64,000 bases of DNA, from contig JAJEAC010000156.1 in NCBI GenBank assembly GCA_022824315.1, positions 1-64,000 of the forward strand, written 5' to 3'. Under the pieces are notes generated by a model that saw only the letters and a list, made by a program, of their open reading frames with translations, had not been told where the DNA came from and ran no database searches. This DNA is from Silicimonas sp. (GTDB lineage Bacteria; Pseudomonadota; Alphaproteobacteria; Rhodobacterales; Rhodobacteraceae). Positions 26,272-35,503 of this stretch are shown one piece after another (within the stretch, counting starts at the first letter, position 1; every line of letters begins with the position of its first letter). Both the position numbers and the translations under genes were made by a program.

Positions 26272-27014
26272 TATTCTGCGGCCTCGTGCACGTGCATGCG
26301 ATCGTGGCCGTGGTCGTGATCGTGGTCGTGCCGATAGAGCGCCAATGCCCCTCCGGTGCCGGTTCCGAACAGTGCCCGATATTCAGGAGCGGAGGCAACC
26401 ACTGCCGGTGTACCCTCGCAACAAACGTGGCCGTTGAGGCAAACAACCCGATCCGACGCACTCATGACCACGTGCAGTTCGTGGCTGATCATCAGCACGG
26501 CGCATCCGGTCTCGGCGCGAACTGTTTCGATTTGCCGGTAGAAGGCGGCAGAGCCGGGCTGATCCAGACCTTGGGTCGCTTCATCCAAGAGCAGGATTTC
26601 GGGGCGATTGATCAGGGCCCGTGCCAGAAGCACGCGCTGAAACTGACCGCTCGACAGTTGTGACATCTGCCGCTTCAACAGGTTCGGAACACCGGCCGCA
26701 TCCAGCGCCGCCACGCAGTCGTGCCGGCGCACACGATCGGCAAGGCACATGAAGCGTTCCACGGTGATAGGAAGTGTCGGGTCGACATGCAGGCGCTGAG
26801 GTACATAGCCGATCCGGATGCCGGGATTGAGCCTGATCCGTCCTGCGGCGGGTTCGGTCGCGCCAATAATGGCCCGCAAAAGGCTTGTCTTGCCTGAGCC
26901 GTTCGGGCCGACAATGGTGACGATCTCGCCAGGCTCCACCGTCAGGTCGACATGGTGCAGCACGGTGTTGGCACCGTAACGGACGCTTAGGTTTTCGATC
27001 GTGATCAAGCTCAT
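26271..27014 (-). CDS. znuC: Zinc ABC transporter ATP-binding protein
   Basis: ATPase of 247 aa. Walker A GPNGSGKT is at residues 36-43, the signature is LSSGQFQRVLLARAL and Walker B is LLLDEATQGLD. The C-terminal tail is His/Asp-rich (HDHDHDHGHDRMHVH), as in many ZnuC proteins, and may sense or buffer zinc. It powers the ZnuB channel. Its start overlaps the zur stop (ATGA). Confidence 0.94.
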   Translation of the reverse strand: MSLITIENLSVRYGANTVLHHVDLTVEPGEIVTIVGPNGSGKTSLLRAIIGATEPAAGRIRLNPGIRIGYVPQRLHVDPTLPITVERFMCLADRVRRHDCVAALDAAGVPNLLKRQMSQLSSGQFQRVLLARALINRPEILLLDEATQGLDQPGSAAFYRQIETVRAETGCAVLMISHELHVVMSASDRVVCLNGHVCCEGTPAVVASAPEYRALFGTGTGGALALYRHDHDHDHGHDRMHVHEAAE

Positions 27015-27529
27015 GACGCTGCTTGATCCGCGCAGGATGGGCAGACTCCCTCTGCCTCGACAACGGTTCGTTCAATCCGAAACCCGGCCTCGCGCGCCAC
27101 CGTGCCTAGCACTCCCCTTGCAGGAGCCGAACGCGTCTCGGCCACGGCATCACACAGCCGGCAAATCATGAAGGCGGGCGAATGGGTCTCCTCAGGATGC
27201 ACGCAGGCAACAAAGGCGTTCAGACGCTCGATCTTGTGTACGAATCCATGCTCGGCCAGGAAATCAAGGGCGCGATACGCGACCGGCGGCTGCGATCCGA
27301 ATCCCGCCTCACGCAGCATGTCCAGGATTGCATAGGCCCCAAGCGCCCGGTGTTCCTGAAGCAGCAGTTCCAGCACCTTGCGCCGCACTGGCGTCAGACG
27401 GAGACTTTCCTTTGCACAGCGCGTCTCGGCGACAGCAAGCACCTTGTCGACGCAGACGTCGTGGTCATGCCTCTGAAATCCCAATGGGGTCGGTCTCTCG
27501 GCGGGTACGGGCCGCGTGTCTCTTGTCAT
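27011..27529 (-). CDS. zur: Fur-family zinc uptake regulator
   Basis: Repressor of 172 aa. A Fur-type winged helix runs from LRLTPVRRKVLELLLQ to PPVAYRALDFLAEHGFVHKIE. The second half has a metal-binding dimer domain with two Cys pairs, CRLC and CPSC, forming the structural zinc site, plus a His-rich HPEETHSPAF segment. The N-terminal 30 residues are an extension containing HDHD. It should shut off znuA and znuCB when zinc is plentiful. Palindromes that could be its own operators lie at its start codon and in front of znuA. Confidence 0.93.
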   Translation of the reverse strand: MTRDTRPVPAERPTPLGFQRHDHDVCVDKVLAVAETRCAKESLRLTPVRRKVLELLLQEHRALGAYAILDMLREAGFGSQPPVAYRALDFLAEHGFVHKIERLNAFVACVHPEETHSPAFMICRLCDAVAETRSAPARGVLGTVAREAGFRIERTVVEAEGVCPSCADQAAS

Positions 27530-27544
27530 GTTATTTCATATCAT
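27528..27544. promoter_or_regulatory. Candidate Zur operator overlapping the zur start codon
   Basis: The 17-bp stretch ATGTTATTTCATATCAT is a near-perfect palindrome (ATG-n-TAT-nnn-ATA-n-CAT). It is AT-rich as Fur-family boxes are, and it sits between divergent zur and znuA. Binding here would block zur-znuCB expression. Confidence 0.5.
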
Positions 27545-27559
27545 GTAAGTCGTACTCAA

Positions 27560-27574
27560 TGTTACATTATCACA
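27560..27574. promoter_or_regulatory. Candidate second Zur operator upstream of znuA
   Basis: TGTTACATTATCACA shows dyad symmetry of the form TGTnA...TnACA. It ends 11 nt before the znuA start, overlapping the region just before the ribosome binding site. It resembles alphaproteobacterial Zur boxes containing GTTA/TAAC half-sites, but less perfectly than the first palindrome. Confidence 0.45.
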
Positions 27575-27585
27575 TGGAGGATACT

Positions 27586-28713
27586 GTGTCCAGAAAGCTT
27601 CTTCCCCTCTCGTTCACCGCTGCGATGATGGGTGGCACCGCCATGGCGGATGTTCCAAGTGTTGCGGTCGACATCGCGCCGGTACATTCGCTCGTGGCAC
27701 GCGTGATGGAGGGTGTCGGTGCGCCGAACCTGATCGTGCCGCCGGGCGCCTCCCCCCATGAACACAGCCTGCGTCCTTCCGAGGCGGCAGCGCTTCAAGA
27801 TGCCGATCTTGTGTTTTGGATGGGTGAGGACCTTACACCCTGGATGACCAACGCGGTGAAAAACCTGGCTGGGAATGCGGCGATCACGACGCTTCTGGAA
27901 GCGGACGTCACCTTCCTGCTCGAATTCCGGGAAGGGGCTTTGTTCGAGGCGCACCCACACGACGAGCATGATGAACATGACGAACATGCCCACGATGAGC
28001 ACGACGAACATGACGAACATGACGAACATGCCCACGATGAGCACGATGAGCACGATGAGCACGACGAGCATGATGAGCATGACGAGCATGCCCACGATGA
28101 AGAAGGGCATGACGACGACCACGAAGAGCACGCACACGAGGACGAACACGAAGGCGACCATGAGGAAATGGCCCATGATGATCACGGTCACGCCCATGGC
28201 GACCACGATCCGCATGCTTGGCTCTCGCCAGAAAACGCCAGCGCATGGCTGAACCTTATCGCCGCGCAGCTTTCGGCGGCAGACACCGAGAATGCAGGCA
28301 CCTACTTTGCCAACGCCGCATCTGGCCGGGCCGAGTTGGAGGCGCTGTCTGCAGGGGTCAGCGAGACCCTTGATGCGGTTCGTGGCGGCAACTTCATCGT
28401 CTTCCACGACGCCTATCAATATTTCGAGGTTGCGTTCGATTTCCCTGCTTCGGGCGCGATCTCGCTCGGCGACGCGTCTGATCCGAGCCCGGCGCGGATC
28501 GCCGAGATCCAGGGCAGGATTCGGGAGGAAGGCATCGATTGCGTCCTCGCCGAGCCGCAATTCAACCCGGGTCTCGTCGCCACCGTTCTCGATGGAACCG
28601 ATGCAAATACCGGCGTGATCGATCCGCTGGGGGCGGATCTCGAACCGGGTCCAACCCTCTACCCGCAGGTGATCCGCAACATGGCCGCAACGCTGGCCGA
28701 TTGCTTGCGATGA
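27586..28713 (+). CDS. znuA: Zinc ABC transporter substrate-binding protein with expanded metal-binding loop
   Basis: Periplasmic zinc receptor of 375 aa, longer than the usual ~310 because of an enlarged charged loop. The GTG start at 27586 is set by GGAGG 5 nt upstream and gives the signal peptide MSRKLLPLSFTAAMMGGTAMA. Cluster A-I family motifs follow: VHSLVARVMEG, GASPHEHSLRPS (a zinc His) and DADLVFWMG. The loop at about residues 123-210 is almost entirely His, Asp and Glu. DPHAWLSPENA and FHDAYQYFE supply further ligands. It is divergent from zur-znuCB and presumably Zur-repressed. Confidence 0.95.
   Translation: MSRKLLPLSFTAAMMGGTAMADVPSVAVDIAPVHSLVARVMEGVGAPNLIVPPGASPHEHSLRPSEAAALQDADLVFWMGEDLTPWMTNAVKNLAGNAAITTLLEADVTFLLEFREGALFEAHPHDEHDEHDEHAHDEHDEHDEHDEHAHDEHDEHDEHDEHDEHDEHAHDEEGHDDDHEEHAHEDEHEGDHEEMAHDDHGHAHGDHDPHAWLSPENASAWLNLIAAQLSAADTENAGTYFANAASGRAELEALSAGVSETLDAVRGGNFIVFHDAYQYFEVAFDFPASGAISLGDASDPSPARIAEIQGRIREEGIDCVLAEPQFNPGLVATVLDGTDANTGVIDPLGADLEPGPTLYPQVIRNMAATLADCLR
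27961..28095 (+). repeat. Tandem Asp-Glu-His codon repeat within znuA
   Basis: Forty-five codons encode DEH units in blocks of three, four and six, each block ending in Ala-His. The 9-nt unit alternates GAC/GAT, GAG/GAA and CAC/CAT, so the amino-acid repeat is more regular than the DNA. The wider H/D/E-rich stretch runs from 27952 to about 28215. Such repeats can expand or contract by slippage. Confidence 0.9.
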
Positions 28714-29455
28714 CCGGACACGGATCGGCCGATGTTTCGACAACGGCCGGTCCACTCCCTGCACGCGGACGTCTCATCGAGACCCTGCAGGCCAATTGGA
28801 TGGTCTTTCGTGGCGAAATGCACGACCTGATCGAACACGGCCGAACGCGGGAGTTTCCGTTGCCAGGGTTGCGTAGTTCACATGGCTCTTTTCATGCCCG
28901 ACGTGAAGCTGCTGTCGGTTCTGGTCAACTTGCCTGCGCCCGCGTCATGGTCCCGGCGAACCAGTTGCGGGAGGACGGACATGGATCTTTCGGAGGTATC
29001 CGTAGACATCGTCGTGGCAGTGGACGGAGGCCCGCTTCCGTACTCTGATGGACGCGCACATCACTGCCTTGGCGAACTCTGTCCGGCTGGCAAGGCCAAG
29101 TGACGCCATGTCAGCCACCGTGACCGCTGGCGCACGAGCGGCACTTTGACTTTGGCGCTCAAGCGCAAACCGCGCAAGCCGCGCGATCGCCGGAGCGGAT
29201 GGGACCGCGAAATTCAGTTCAATCTCCCGCAACTCGCCTCAATGAATTTTGGCGAGAATCCTCACTTTCCGGTCAGAAATGCTTCCGGCAGCATCAGATT
29301 CTGCAGGCCGGCAACTTGCCTGGCCAATTCAATCGGCCGCACGCGCGGACATTCAAGCCAAGGTGCCAACAAAGGAATTCAACGGCGCCAAGCCGAGCAA
29401 AGCACGGCACCGGTTTCTCACGCGTGTGCCGATTGCACTGCGATGAACAGTCGCA
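28714..29455. other. Non-coding interval downstream of znuA
   Basis: This 742-bp stretch lies between converging znuA and the peptide-transporter ATPase gene. An ATG overlapping the znuA stop opens a 112-codon frame, but its content is not protein-like. A 95-codon minus-strand frame (28945-29232) is the most gene-like one, yet matches nothing I recognise. It may hold decayed sequence. Confidence 0.45.
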
Positions 29456-31114
29456 CTAGACGCTTGCCGCCTCGCCAATATTGTCGACGCCGCGCTCTTC
29501 CAGAAGTGTTGTGAGCCAGTTTGGGTCCATCTCCGGCACCGACGACAGCAAGAGATCGGTGTAGGGGTGATGCGGTGGCGTGAACATCTCTTCCTTCGCG
29601 CCCTGTTCCACGACCTTGCCGTTTTGCATGACCACAACCTCGTCGGCGATGGAACGAACCGTCGCCAGATCATGCGTAATGAACATGTATGCCAGACCGA
29701 GCTCTTGCTGCAGCCGGTCGAGCAGCTTCAGGATCCCTTCGGCCACCAGTTGGTCGAGCGCGCTCGTTACCTCGTCGCAGATGATGAATTCCGGTTCCGC
29801 GGCCAATGCCCGGGCGATGCCGATGCGCTGCTTCTGGCCGCCGGAGAGTTCGGGCGGGAAGCGATTGTAGAACTTGGCAGGATCAAGTTCGATCAGGTCC
29901 AGCAGCTCGTCGACCCGCTGTTTCAGCCCTTGTCCCTTGAGACCGGAGTAGAACTGCGCAGGCCGGCCAATGATGTCGCTGATTCGGCTCTTGGGATTCA
30001 GCGCCGTATCCGCCATCTGATAGATCATCTGCGCCTGGCGAAGCTGGTCCCGAGTGCGATCCTGATAGCGCGGCGGCAGGGCTTCGCCCCGACAAAGAAT
30101 CTCGCCCTTCATCGGTGGCAGCAAACCTGTAATGACACGGGCAGCCGTCGACTTTCCGGAACCCGACTCGCCCACGACTGCCACGGTCATTCCGGGATAG
30201 ATGTCGAAGGAAACATCATCAAGCACCTTGGCGCCGCCAGTATAGGCCGCATCTATGCCCTGAACGGAAATCACCGGCTTGCTGTCATCCTCGGGGCGCG
30301 ATTTCTGCGGGCGCTTGAAGCTGCGAACGGCCCAGAGCGACTTGGTATATTCCTCCTCGGGCGCATCGAGCATTTTCTCGGTCGAGGCGTGCTGCACCTC
30401 TTCGCCCTTCAGGAGCACCTTGATGGTGTCAGTCATCTGCGCGACCACCGCAAGATCGTGAGTGATGTAAATTGCGGCGGTATCGAACTGATCGACGATG
30501 TCGCGGATCGCGGCAAGGACCTCGATCTGCGTGGTCACGTCAAGGGCAGTCGTCGGCTCATCAAAGATGATGAGGTCCGGTCGGCAGGACATGGCCATGG
30601 CGGTCATCGCCCGCTGCAATTGTCCGCCCGAGACCTGGTGCGGATAACGGAAGCCGATTTCGGTCGGATTCGGGAGGCGCAGGCGCTCGTACAGCTCCAT
30701 GGCGTCTTCCTGCGCTTCCATTCGCTTCTTGATGCGGTAGTGCAGCGGTGCCTCGGTGTGCTGGTCGATCAGTTTGTGCGCGGGATTGAAGCTTGCGGCT
30801 GCCGACTGGGCGACATAGGCAATGCGAGAGCCTCGCAGCGCACGTTTTTCTGCCGACGTGGCGGTGGTCAGTTCCATGCCGTCAAATTCGATCGACCCTT
30901 CGGAAATACGCGTTCCGTCGCGAGCATAGCCCATCGCCGCCGCTCCGATCGTCGACTTGCCCGCACCGGATTCGCCGATCAGGCCAAGCACCTCGCCGCG
31001 GCGGAGCGTCAGGTCGACGCCCTTGATGATCGGCACCCATGTCTCGTCCGCATAGCCGTCGATCTTGAGGTCGCGAATTTCCAGGAGAACGCCCTTGTTG
31101 TGGTGCTTGCTCAT
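29456..31114 (-). CDS. Dipeptide/oligopeptide-type ABC transporter, fused double ATPase
   Basis: Protein of 552 aa fusing the two ATPases that are usually separate (DppD-DppF or OppD-OppF). Half 1 has [19 protein letters not shown] and FDEPTTALD. Half 2 has [25 protein letters not shown] and CDEVTSALD. It lacks the Cys-rich C-terminal segment seen in the paralogue at 40222-42306. The start at 31114 is fixed by AAGGAG upstream and lies 1 nt after the permease stop. Last gene of the leftward transport operon. Confidence 0.92.
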   Translation of the reverse strand: MSKHHNKGVLLEIRDLKIDGYADETWVPIIKGVDLTLRRGEVLGLIGESGAGKSTIGAAAMGYARDGTRISEGSIEFDGMELTTATSAEKRALRGSRIAYVAQSAAASFNPAHKLIDQHTEAPLHYRIKKRMEAQEDAMELYERLRLPNPTEIGFRYPHQVSGGQLQRAMTAMAMSCRPDLIIFDEPTTALDVTTQIEVLAAIRDIVDQFDTAAIYITHDLAVVAQMTDTIKVLLKGEEVQHASTEKMLDAPEEEYTKSLWAVRSFKRPQKSRPEDDSKPVISVQGIDAAYTGGAKVLDDVSFDIYPGMTVAVVGESGSGKSTAARVITGLLPPMKGEILCRGEALPPRYQDRTRDQLRQAQMIYQMADTALNPKSRISDIIGRPAQFYSGLKGQGLKQRVDELLDLIELDPAKFYNRFPPELSGGQKQRIGIARALAAEPEFIICDEVTSALDQLVAEGILKLLDRLQQELGLAYMFITHDLATVRSIADEVVVMQNGKVVEQGAKEEMFTPPHHPYTDLLLSSVPEMDPNWLTTLLEERGVDNIGEAASV

Positions 31115-31115
31115 G

Positions 31116-32180
31116 TCATTGCTCCTTGAGGCCCGATGACCGGAACAGCATCCAGTCAACGACGAAGTTCACGGCGACGGTCAGCAGCGCGATGGCAGCT
31201 GCCGGAATCAGCGGCGTGATGTCGCCGAACGAAATCAGCGTCGCATTCTCGCGCACCATCGAACCCCAATCCGCAGTCGGCGGCTGAATTCCCAGACCAA
31301 GGAAACTCAGTCCGGCAATCAACAGGAACACGAAGCAAAATTCCAGCCCGAACTCGGCAATCAGCGGTGCCGTGGAATTTGGCAGGATTTCCTTGCGGAT
31401 CAGATGCCAATCGCCTTCGCCCCGCAGCCGAGCCGCCTCTACGTAGTCCATGACGACCACGTTGCCCGCCACCGCGCGGGTCAACCGGAAGACGCGCGGC
31501 GAGTAGATGATCGCGACGACGAGGACAATCACCCAGAGTTTGGTGCCGAAGATGGACAGTATCAGAAGTGCAAAAATGAGGGATGGAACCGACATGATCA
31601 CGTCGGCCACGCGGCCCGACAGCTGATCCATCCAGCCACCCTTGACGGCAGAATAGAGGCCGGCCAGCGCACCGATCACGAATGCAAGGACGGTCGCAAC
31701 GAGCGCCAGCCCAACGGAGTTGCGGGCACCGTAGACGATGCGGCTGAACATGTCGCGGCCAAGCTGGTCAGCACCGAGAAGCATGTCTTCGTTCGGCGGC
31801 TCAAACGCGGACGCGATCACTTCCGATTGACCGAAAGGCGCAATCCAAGGTGCGAAGATTCCCGCGATGGCGTACGTGAATATCACGAACATTCCAAAGG
31901 CCGCGGTCAGGGGAGCGGTTCTGAGTTCCTTGGCGATCGCGGGGCTGCAGACCTGGATCAGGAATTCGCGGAACGCGTACGAGGTTCCCGCCGCAAGGGC
32001 CAGGATGCCTGCGAAGACTGTCACGCCTCGCAATGCTGGCACGCCGCCAACGATTCCGAGAACGAAGCTGACCAGCGTAAGCGAGAAGAGCAGCATGAAC
32101 GCCTTGCGGTTTTGGAAATAGGCCGCGATGCAGGATGCGGTGATAAGTGCGGCGTAGTATCCGATGACAAACATGCTCAT
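31116..32180 (-). CDS. Peptide-type ABC transporter permease (DppC-like)
   Basis: Membrane protein of 354 aa. An N-terminal set of ~3 helices precedes the usual DppC core with LGADQLGRDMFSRIVYGAR, and the ATPase-coupling loop DYVEAARLRGEGDWHLIRKEILPN. It ends with GLSFLGLGIQPPTADWG, typical of the family. The start at 32180 has GAGGG upstream; an in-frame ATG two codons later is equally possible. It pairs with the DppB-like permease 10 bp upstream. Confidence 0.92.
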   Translation of the reverse strand: MSMFVIGYYAALITASCIAAYFQNRKAFMLLFSLTLVSFVLGIVGGVPALRGVTVFAGILALAAGTSYAFREFLIQVCSPAIAKELRTAPLTAAFGMFVIFTYAIAGIFAPWIAPFGQSEVIASAFEPPNEDMLLGADQLGRDMFSRIVYGARNSVGLALVATVLAFVIGALAGLYSAVKGGWMDQLSGRVADVIMSVPSLIFALLILSIFGTKLWVIVLVVAIIYSPRVFRLTRAVAGNVVVMDYVEAARLRGEGDWHLIRKEILPNSTAPLIAEFGLEFCFVFLLIAGLSFLGLGIQPPTADWGSMVRENATLISFGDITPLIPAAAIALLTVAVNFVVDWMLFRSSGLKEQ

Positions 32181-32190
32181 GGTGCCGCCC

Positions 32191-33147
32191 TCACTTTGGA
32201 TGCCGCAGGCGCGGATTGGTGAGGATCGCCCCGACATCCGCCGCCAGGTTCAAGAGAATGAATGTTGCCGCAAAGATCAGGCAACACGCCTGCACGATTG
32301 GGAAGTCGCGCTTCGCGACGGCATCGACAAGAAGCTGGCCGATGCCTGGATAAACGAACACGACTTCGACCAGAACCACTCCGGTGACCAGATACGCGAG
32401 GTTCAGCGCCACCACGTTGATTATCGGCGCCCAGGCATTGGGCAGCGCATGCCTGACGATCACTTTCCACGGCGGCGCGCCCTTGAGCCGCGCCATCTCG
32501 ATATAGGGTGATGCAAGCAGGTTGATGATCGCTGCACGGGTCATCCGCATCATGTGCGCGGTCACGACAAGCACAAGCGTCAGCGCAGGCAGGAAAGTGC
32601 GTTCGAGCAGTTCCAGAAATGTCATTCCTGACGAAAGGCTCGCAATCGCAGGGAACATGCTCCACTTGACGGCGAGATACAGGATCAGGATGTAGCCGAG
32701 GAAAAACTCTGGCGAAGAAATGGAGGTCAGCGTCACGACGTTCGCCACCCTGTCGAAAATCGAGTTCCGAAGGAGCGCCACGATGATGCCAAGCGTGATC
32801 GCGAACGGAACGGCAATCGCTGCCGAATAGGCGGCCAGGAACAAAGTGTTGATAAAGCGGTCCGTGATCTTGGCGGTTACAGCTTCGCCATCGATGAGCG
32901 AGGTGCCGAAATCGCCAGTCACTGCGCCGGCGAGCCAATCCAGGTAACGCACCACCGCCGGGCGTTCGAGGCCCATCTCCTCGCGCAACTTGGCGAGGGT
33001 TTCCTCGGTTGCCATCTGGCCGAGCACGGCCTGAGCGATGTCACCGGGCAGCAATTCGACCGCGAAGAAAATCAGGACCGACACGACAAGCAGCGTGACC
33101 AGCCCAAGGCCCAGTCGTTTTGCGACCAGCCCCAGAATATCCTTCAT
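32191..33147 (-). CDS. Peptide-type ABC transporter permease (DppB-like)
   Basis: Membrane protein of 318 aa with six predicted helices. The N-terminus RLGLGLVTLLVVSVLIFFAVELLPGD is the DppB hallmark. The coupling loop reads PYIEMARLKGAPPWKVIVRHALPN, and the end is VVLVEVVFVYPGIGQLLVDA. It forms half of the inner-membrane channel. It is separated from the upstream binding-protein gene by a strong hairpin. Confidence 0.94.
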   Translation of the reverse strand: MKDILGLVAKRLGLGLVTLLVVSVLIFFAVELLPGDIAQAVLGQMATEETLAKLREEMGLERPAVVRYLDWLAGAVTGDFGTSLIDGEAVTAKITDRFINTLFLAAYSAAIAVPFAITLGIIVALLRNSIFDRVANVVTLTSISSPEFFLGYILILYLAVKWSMFPAIASLSSGMTFLELLERTFLPALTLVLVVTAHMMRMTRAAIINLLASPYIEMARLKGAPPWKVIVRHALPNAWAPIINVVALNLAYLVTGVVLVEVVFVYPGIGQLLVDAVAKRDFPIVQACCLIFAATFILLNLAADVGAILTNPRLRHPK

Positions 33148-33232
33148 AACCCCCTCCGACTGTTGGTGCCGGGCATGTCCCGATCATTTGATTTCCGGTG
33201 CCGCAAGAATGCCGCACCGCAACAATCACGGC

Positions 33233-33255
33233 GGGCCCGGGTGTGACCCGGGCCC
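33233..33255 (-). terminator. GC-rich hairpin between binding-protein and permease genes (leftward operon)
   Basis: A perfect 10-bp stem (GGGCCCGGGT with ACCCGGGCCC) and 3-nt loop fall 10 nt after the binding-protein stop. No T-run follows, so partial termination or mRNA protection fits best. Confidence 0.65.
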
Positions 33256-33265
33256 GGGTACTCTT

Positions 33266-34873
33266 TTATGCAAACCACCAGCGGCTGGCGTGGCGGTAGC
33301 CGTCCATTTGCCAAGCCGGCGAAAGCTGGCCGATATGGTTGACGTTGGCCCTGCGACCATAGACGAAGTTCGGGAAGTACGGAATGACCGTGCCGCCGTC
33401 ATCGCGCATCAACATGCCCATTTCGTGGTACATCCCGGCCCGCTTGGCATCGTCCAGTTCCGCCTTGGCCTGCAGCAGGAGCTCGTTGAATCGCGGGTTC
33501 TTCCAATGCGATTCATTCCAGTCTGCGTCATCCTTGTACGCCAGCGTGTACATGACGTCCGGCGTCGGACGCGCGCCCCAGGTGACCATGCACCACGGCT
33601 TGACCAGCCAGACATCGGCCCAGTAGCTGTCGTTGGGTTCGCGCACCACGTTGATGTTGATCCCTGCAGCCTTGGCATGCTCGGCGTAGAGAATCGCCGC
33701 GTCAACCGCGCCGGTCGTAATCGAGTCCGCGGTCGAGAAGTCGACGGAGAGTCCTTCAATGCCGGCCTGCTGCAAGTGCCACTTGGCCTTGTCCGGATCG
33801 TATTCCCGCTGGGGAATTTCCGACGGGAAATACGGCATCGCCGGCGAGTGGTGGAAGTCGTTGCCGATCGTGGCCGCGCCGAAAGTGATCTTCTCGACCA
33901 GTTCTTCGCGGTTGATCGCCAGTTTCAATGCCATTCGCACGTCCAGATTGTCGAATGGCGCGACGTCGACATGCATCGGCATGGTGATGCACTGGGCCGA
34001 CGAGACGTTGTCGATTTCAACGTCCGGGTGGCGACCCAAAAGCGCGAGGGTCTTGTTCTCAAGCAGGCTCGCAGCGTCGACATCTCCGGTGATCAGCGCG
34101 GTCTGGCGGGCATTCGGGTCATTGATGACCAGGAACTCCACCTCGTCAAAATACGCGCCTTCGCCGTGCCAGTCGTCGTGACGCACGAACCGTCCGCCGA
34201 CACCAAATTCCAGATCGACCATCTTGTATGGGCCGCAGCCGAAGCCCGACTGCCAGTCTATGGTGCCGTCGCCGTTGTCCGGCAGGATCGCGAGGTGATA
34301 GTCAGGCATGATCCACGGCAGGTCGGCATTCGGAGCAGAAAGCTTGAACGTCACCGTGCCGTCACCGTTGTCGACAAGATCTTCAACAGAGGCCAAGAGC
34401 GCCTTGGCCGCCGAGGTTGAGGCGTCGCCCCGGTGGTGGTTCATGGATGCCACGACATCGGCGGTGGTGACTTTCTTGCCGTTGTGAAACGTCGCGCGGT
34501 CGTTGATCTTGAACGTCCACTCCATCGCGTCCGGCGTCGCGGACCACTCCGAGGCGACGTCGGGTCCAAGCGTTCCGTCCGGATTGATCATTGTCAGAAA
34601 GGCCCGGACCGTGTGGGTATAGGCAATTTCGAAGTTTGACTGATAAAGACCGGGATCGTGCTGGTCGGCCGTGTTCCCGTCATGCTGGGCAACGCGGAAC
34701 GTGCCGCCGCGACTAGGAGTCTGCGCCGCTACTTTGCTGGTCCAAAGGCCAGCCGCAGTCGTGGCGGTCAGGCCCGCGACAATCGAGTGGTGCATGAACT
34801 CCCGGCGGGACACTCGACCTTTCCGCGCCTCCCGCGCGAGGCGGTCAATCAGGTCCTGGCTTTGCTTCGTCAT
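33266..34873 (-). CDS. Peptide/solute-binding protein of ABC transporter, Tat-exported
   Basis: Extracytoplasmic binding protein of 535 aa (SBP family 5, DppA/OppA-like). The start at 34873 has GGAAGGAG upstream; the frame runs on to 35164, but that leader is not signal-like. A twin-arginine signal SRREFMHHS is followed by a hydrophobic stretch and VAAQTPSRGG. Family landmarks include GPDVASEWSATPDAMEWTFK and the FHNGKKVTTADVV segment. The ligand is unknown; many such proteins bind peptides, but others bind sugars, opines or polyamines. First gene of the leftward transport operon. Confidence 0.93.
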   Translation of the reverse strand: MTKQSQDLIDRLAREARKGRVSRREFMHHSIVAGLTATTAAGLWTSKVAAQTPSRGGTFRVAQHDGNTADQHDPGLYQSNFEIAYTHTVRAFLTMINPDGTLGPDVASEWSATPDAMEWTFKINDRATFHNGKKVTTADVVASMNHHRGDASTSAAKALLASVEDLVDNGDGTVTFKLSAPNADLPWIMPDYHLAILPDNGDGTIDWQSGFGCGPYKMVDLEFGVGGRFVRHDDWHGEGAYFDEVEFLVINDPNARQTALITGDVDAASLLENKTLALLGRHPDVEIDNVSSAQCITMPMHVDVAPFDNLDVRMALKLAINREELVEKITFGAATIGNDFHHSPAMPYFPSEIPQREYDPDKAKWHLQQAGIEGLSVDFSTADSITTGAVDAAILYAEHAKAAGININVVREPNDSYWADVWLVKPWCMVTWGARPTPDVMYTLAYKDDADWNESHWKNPRFNELLLQAKAELDDAKRAGMYHEMGMLMRDDGGTVIPYFPNFVYGRRANVNHIGQLSPAWQMDGYRHASRWWFA

Positions 34874-34985
34874 ATTTGGCTCCTTCCGGATGCTTGAGAG
34901 TCTTGGTATTCTACTCATTGAGGCATTGTACGCGAGAACCATGCCCCTTTCGTCACTAAAGTGCAACAAATTGGTTCGGGCGATC

Positions 34986-34998
34986 ATGGAAATTCCAT
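34986..34998. promoter_or_regulatory. 13-bp dyad upstream of the leftward binding-protein gene
   Basis: ATGGAAATTCCAT is fully symmetric around its centre. It lies 113 nt upstream of the binding-protein start and next to TTGACT on the minus strand. Possible operator; no regulator gene is nearby. Confidence 0.35.
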
Positions 34999-35475
34999 AG
35001 TCAAGCCCTGTGCGCCATCCCTTGTTGCATCCTGATCCTTGACCGCTCGGGAGCAAGCCTGATGGCACTGATGGTGGGAATGCGTCGGAATCACGACCAC
35101 GTGTTTCGCGAGCACCCGAGGCCATTCGTCTCCACGGGCCTTCGGAATCTGCAGGACGCTTCATCTTGGGCGGGCTTGCCCGCCATCAATGAGGAATCCG
35201 GCGGCAGCCGGTCTCCGCCCCCGCACGTGCGGCCCGTGTTCGCTTCCGCCACGCCAGGAGGCCTTCGGGCACTTGGCACTCGCCATGCGCCGGGGCCGCT
35301 GCAGCGCGCTCGCCGCAATGGCGGACACCGCATTGCAGCCCCCGGGCGCTGGCAGGACCGGCTCCGGCGGAGCCGCGCCCGAAACCCACGCCAGCGTCAT
35401 GCCGCTTGCAGGAGATTCCCCTGTGCTCTCCCGACCGACCGTTTCCGGGCCTGCGAAATGCCGGCCGAGCACCGT

Positions 35476-35503
35476 GTTCCGTCGTTGGCGTTCCGTCATT
35501 GGC
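35476..35503. repeat. Two-copy 14-bp tandem repeat
   Basis: GTTCCGTCGTTGGC is followed directly by GTTCCGTCATTGGC, differing at one base. It lies in non-coding DNA between the two transport operons. Function unknown. Confidence 0.6.

Noticed and set aside
27961-28095. Regular short repeats resembling a repeat array
   Set aside because: Unit is 9 nt, in frame and coding within znuA; there are no spacers, so it is not a CRISPR array.
27562-28764. Minus-strand frame opposite znuA with a long Val/Leu/Ile/Met stretch resembling membrane helices
   Set aside because: The hydrophobic stretch is just the reverse reading of the Asp-Glu-His codon repeat.
28945-29232. 95-codon minus-strand frame as a possible small gene
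   Set aside because: No recognisable family, no good ribosome binding site and composition like the surrounding non-coding DNA.
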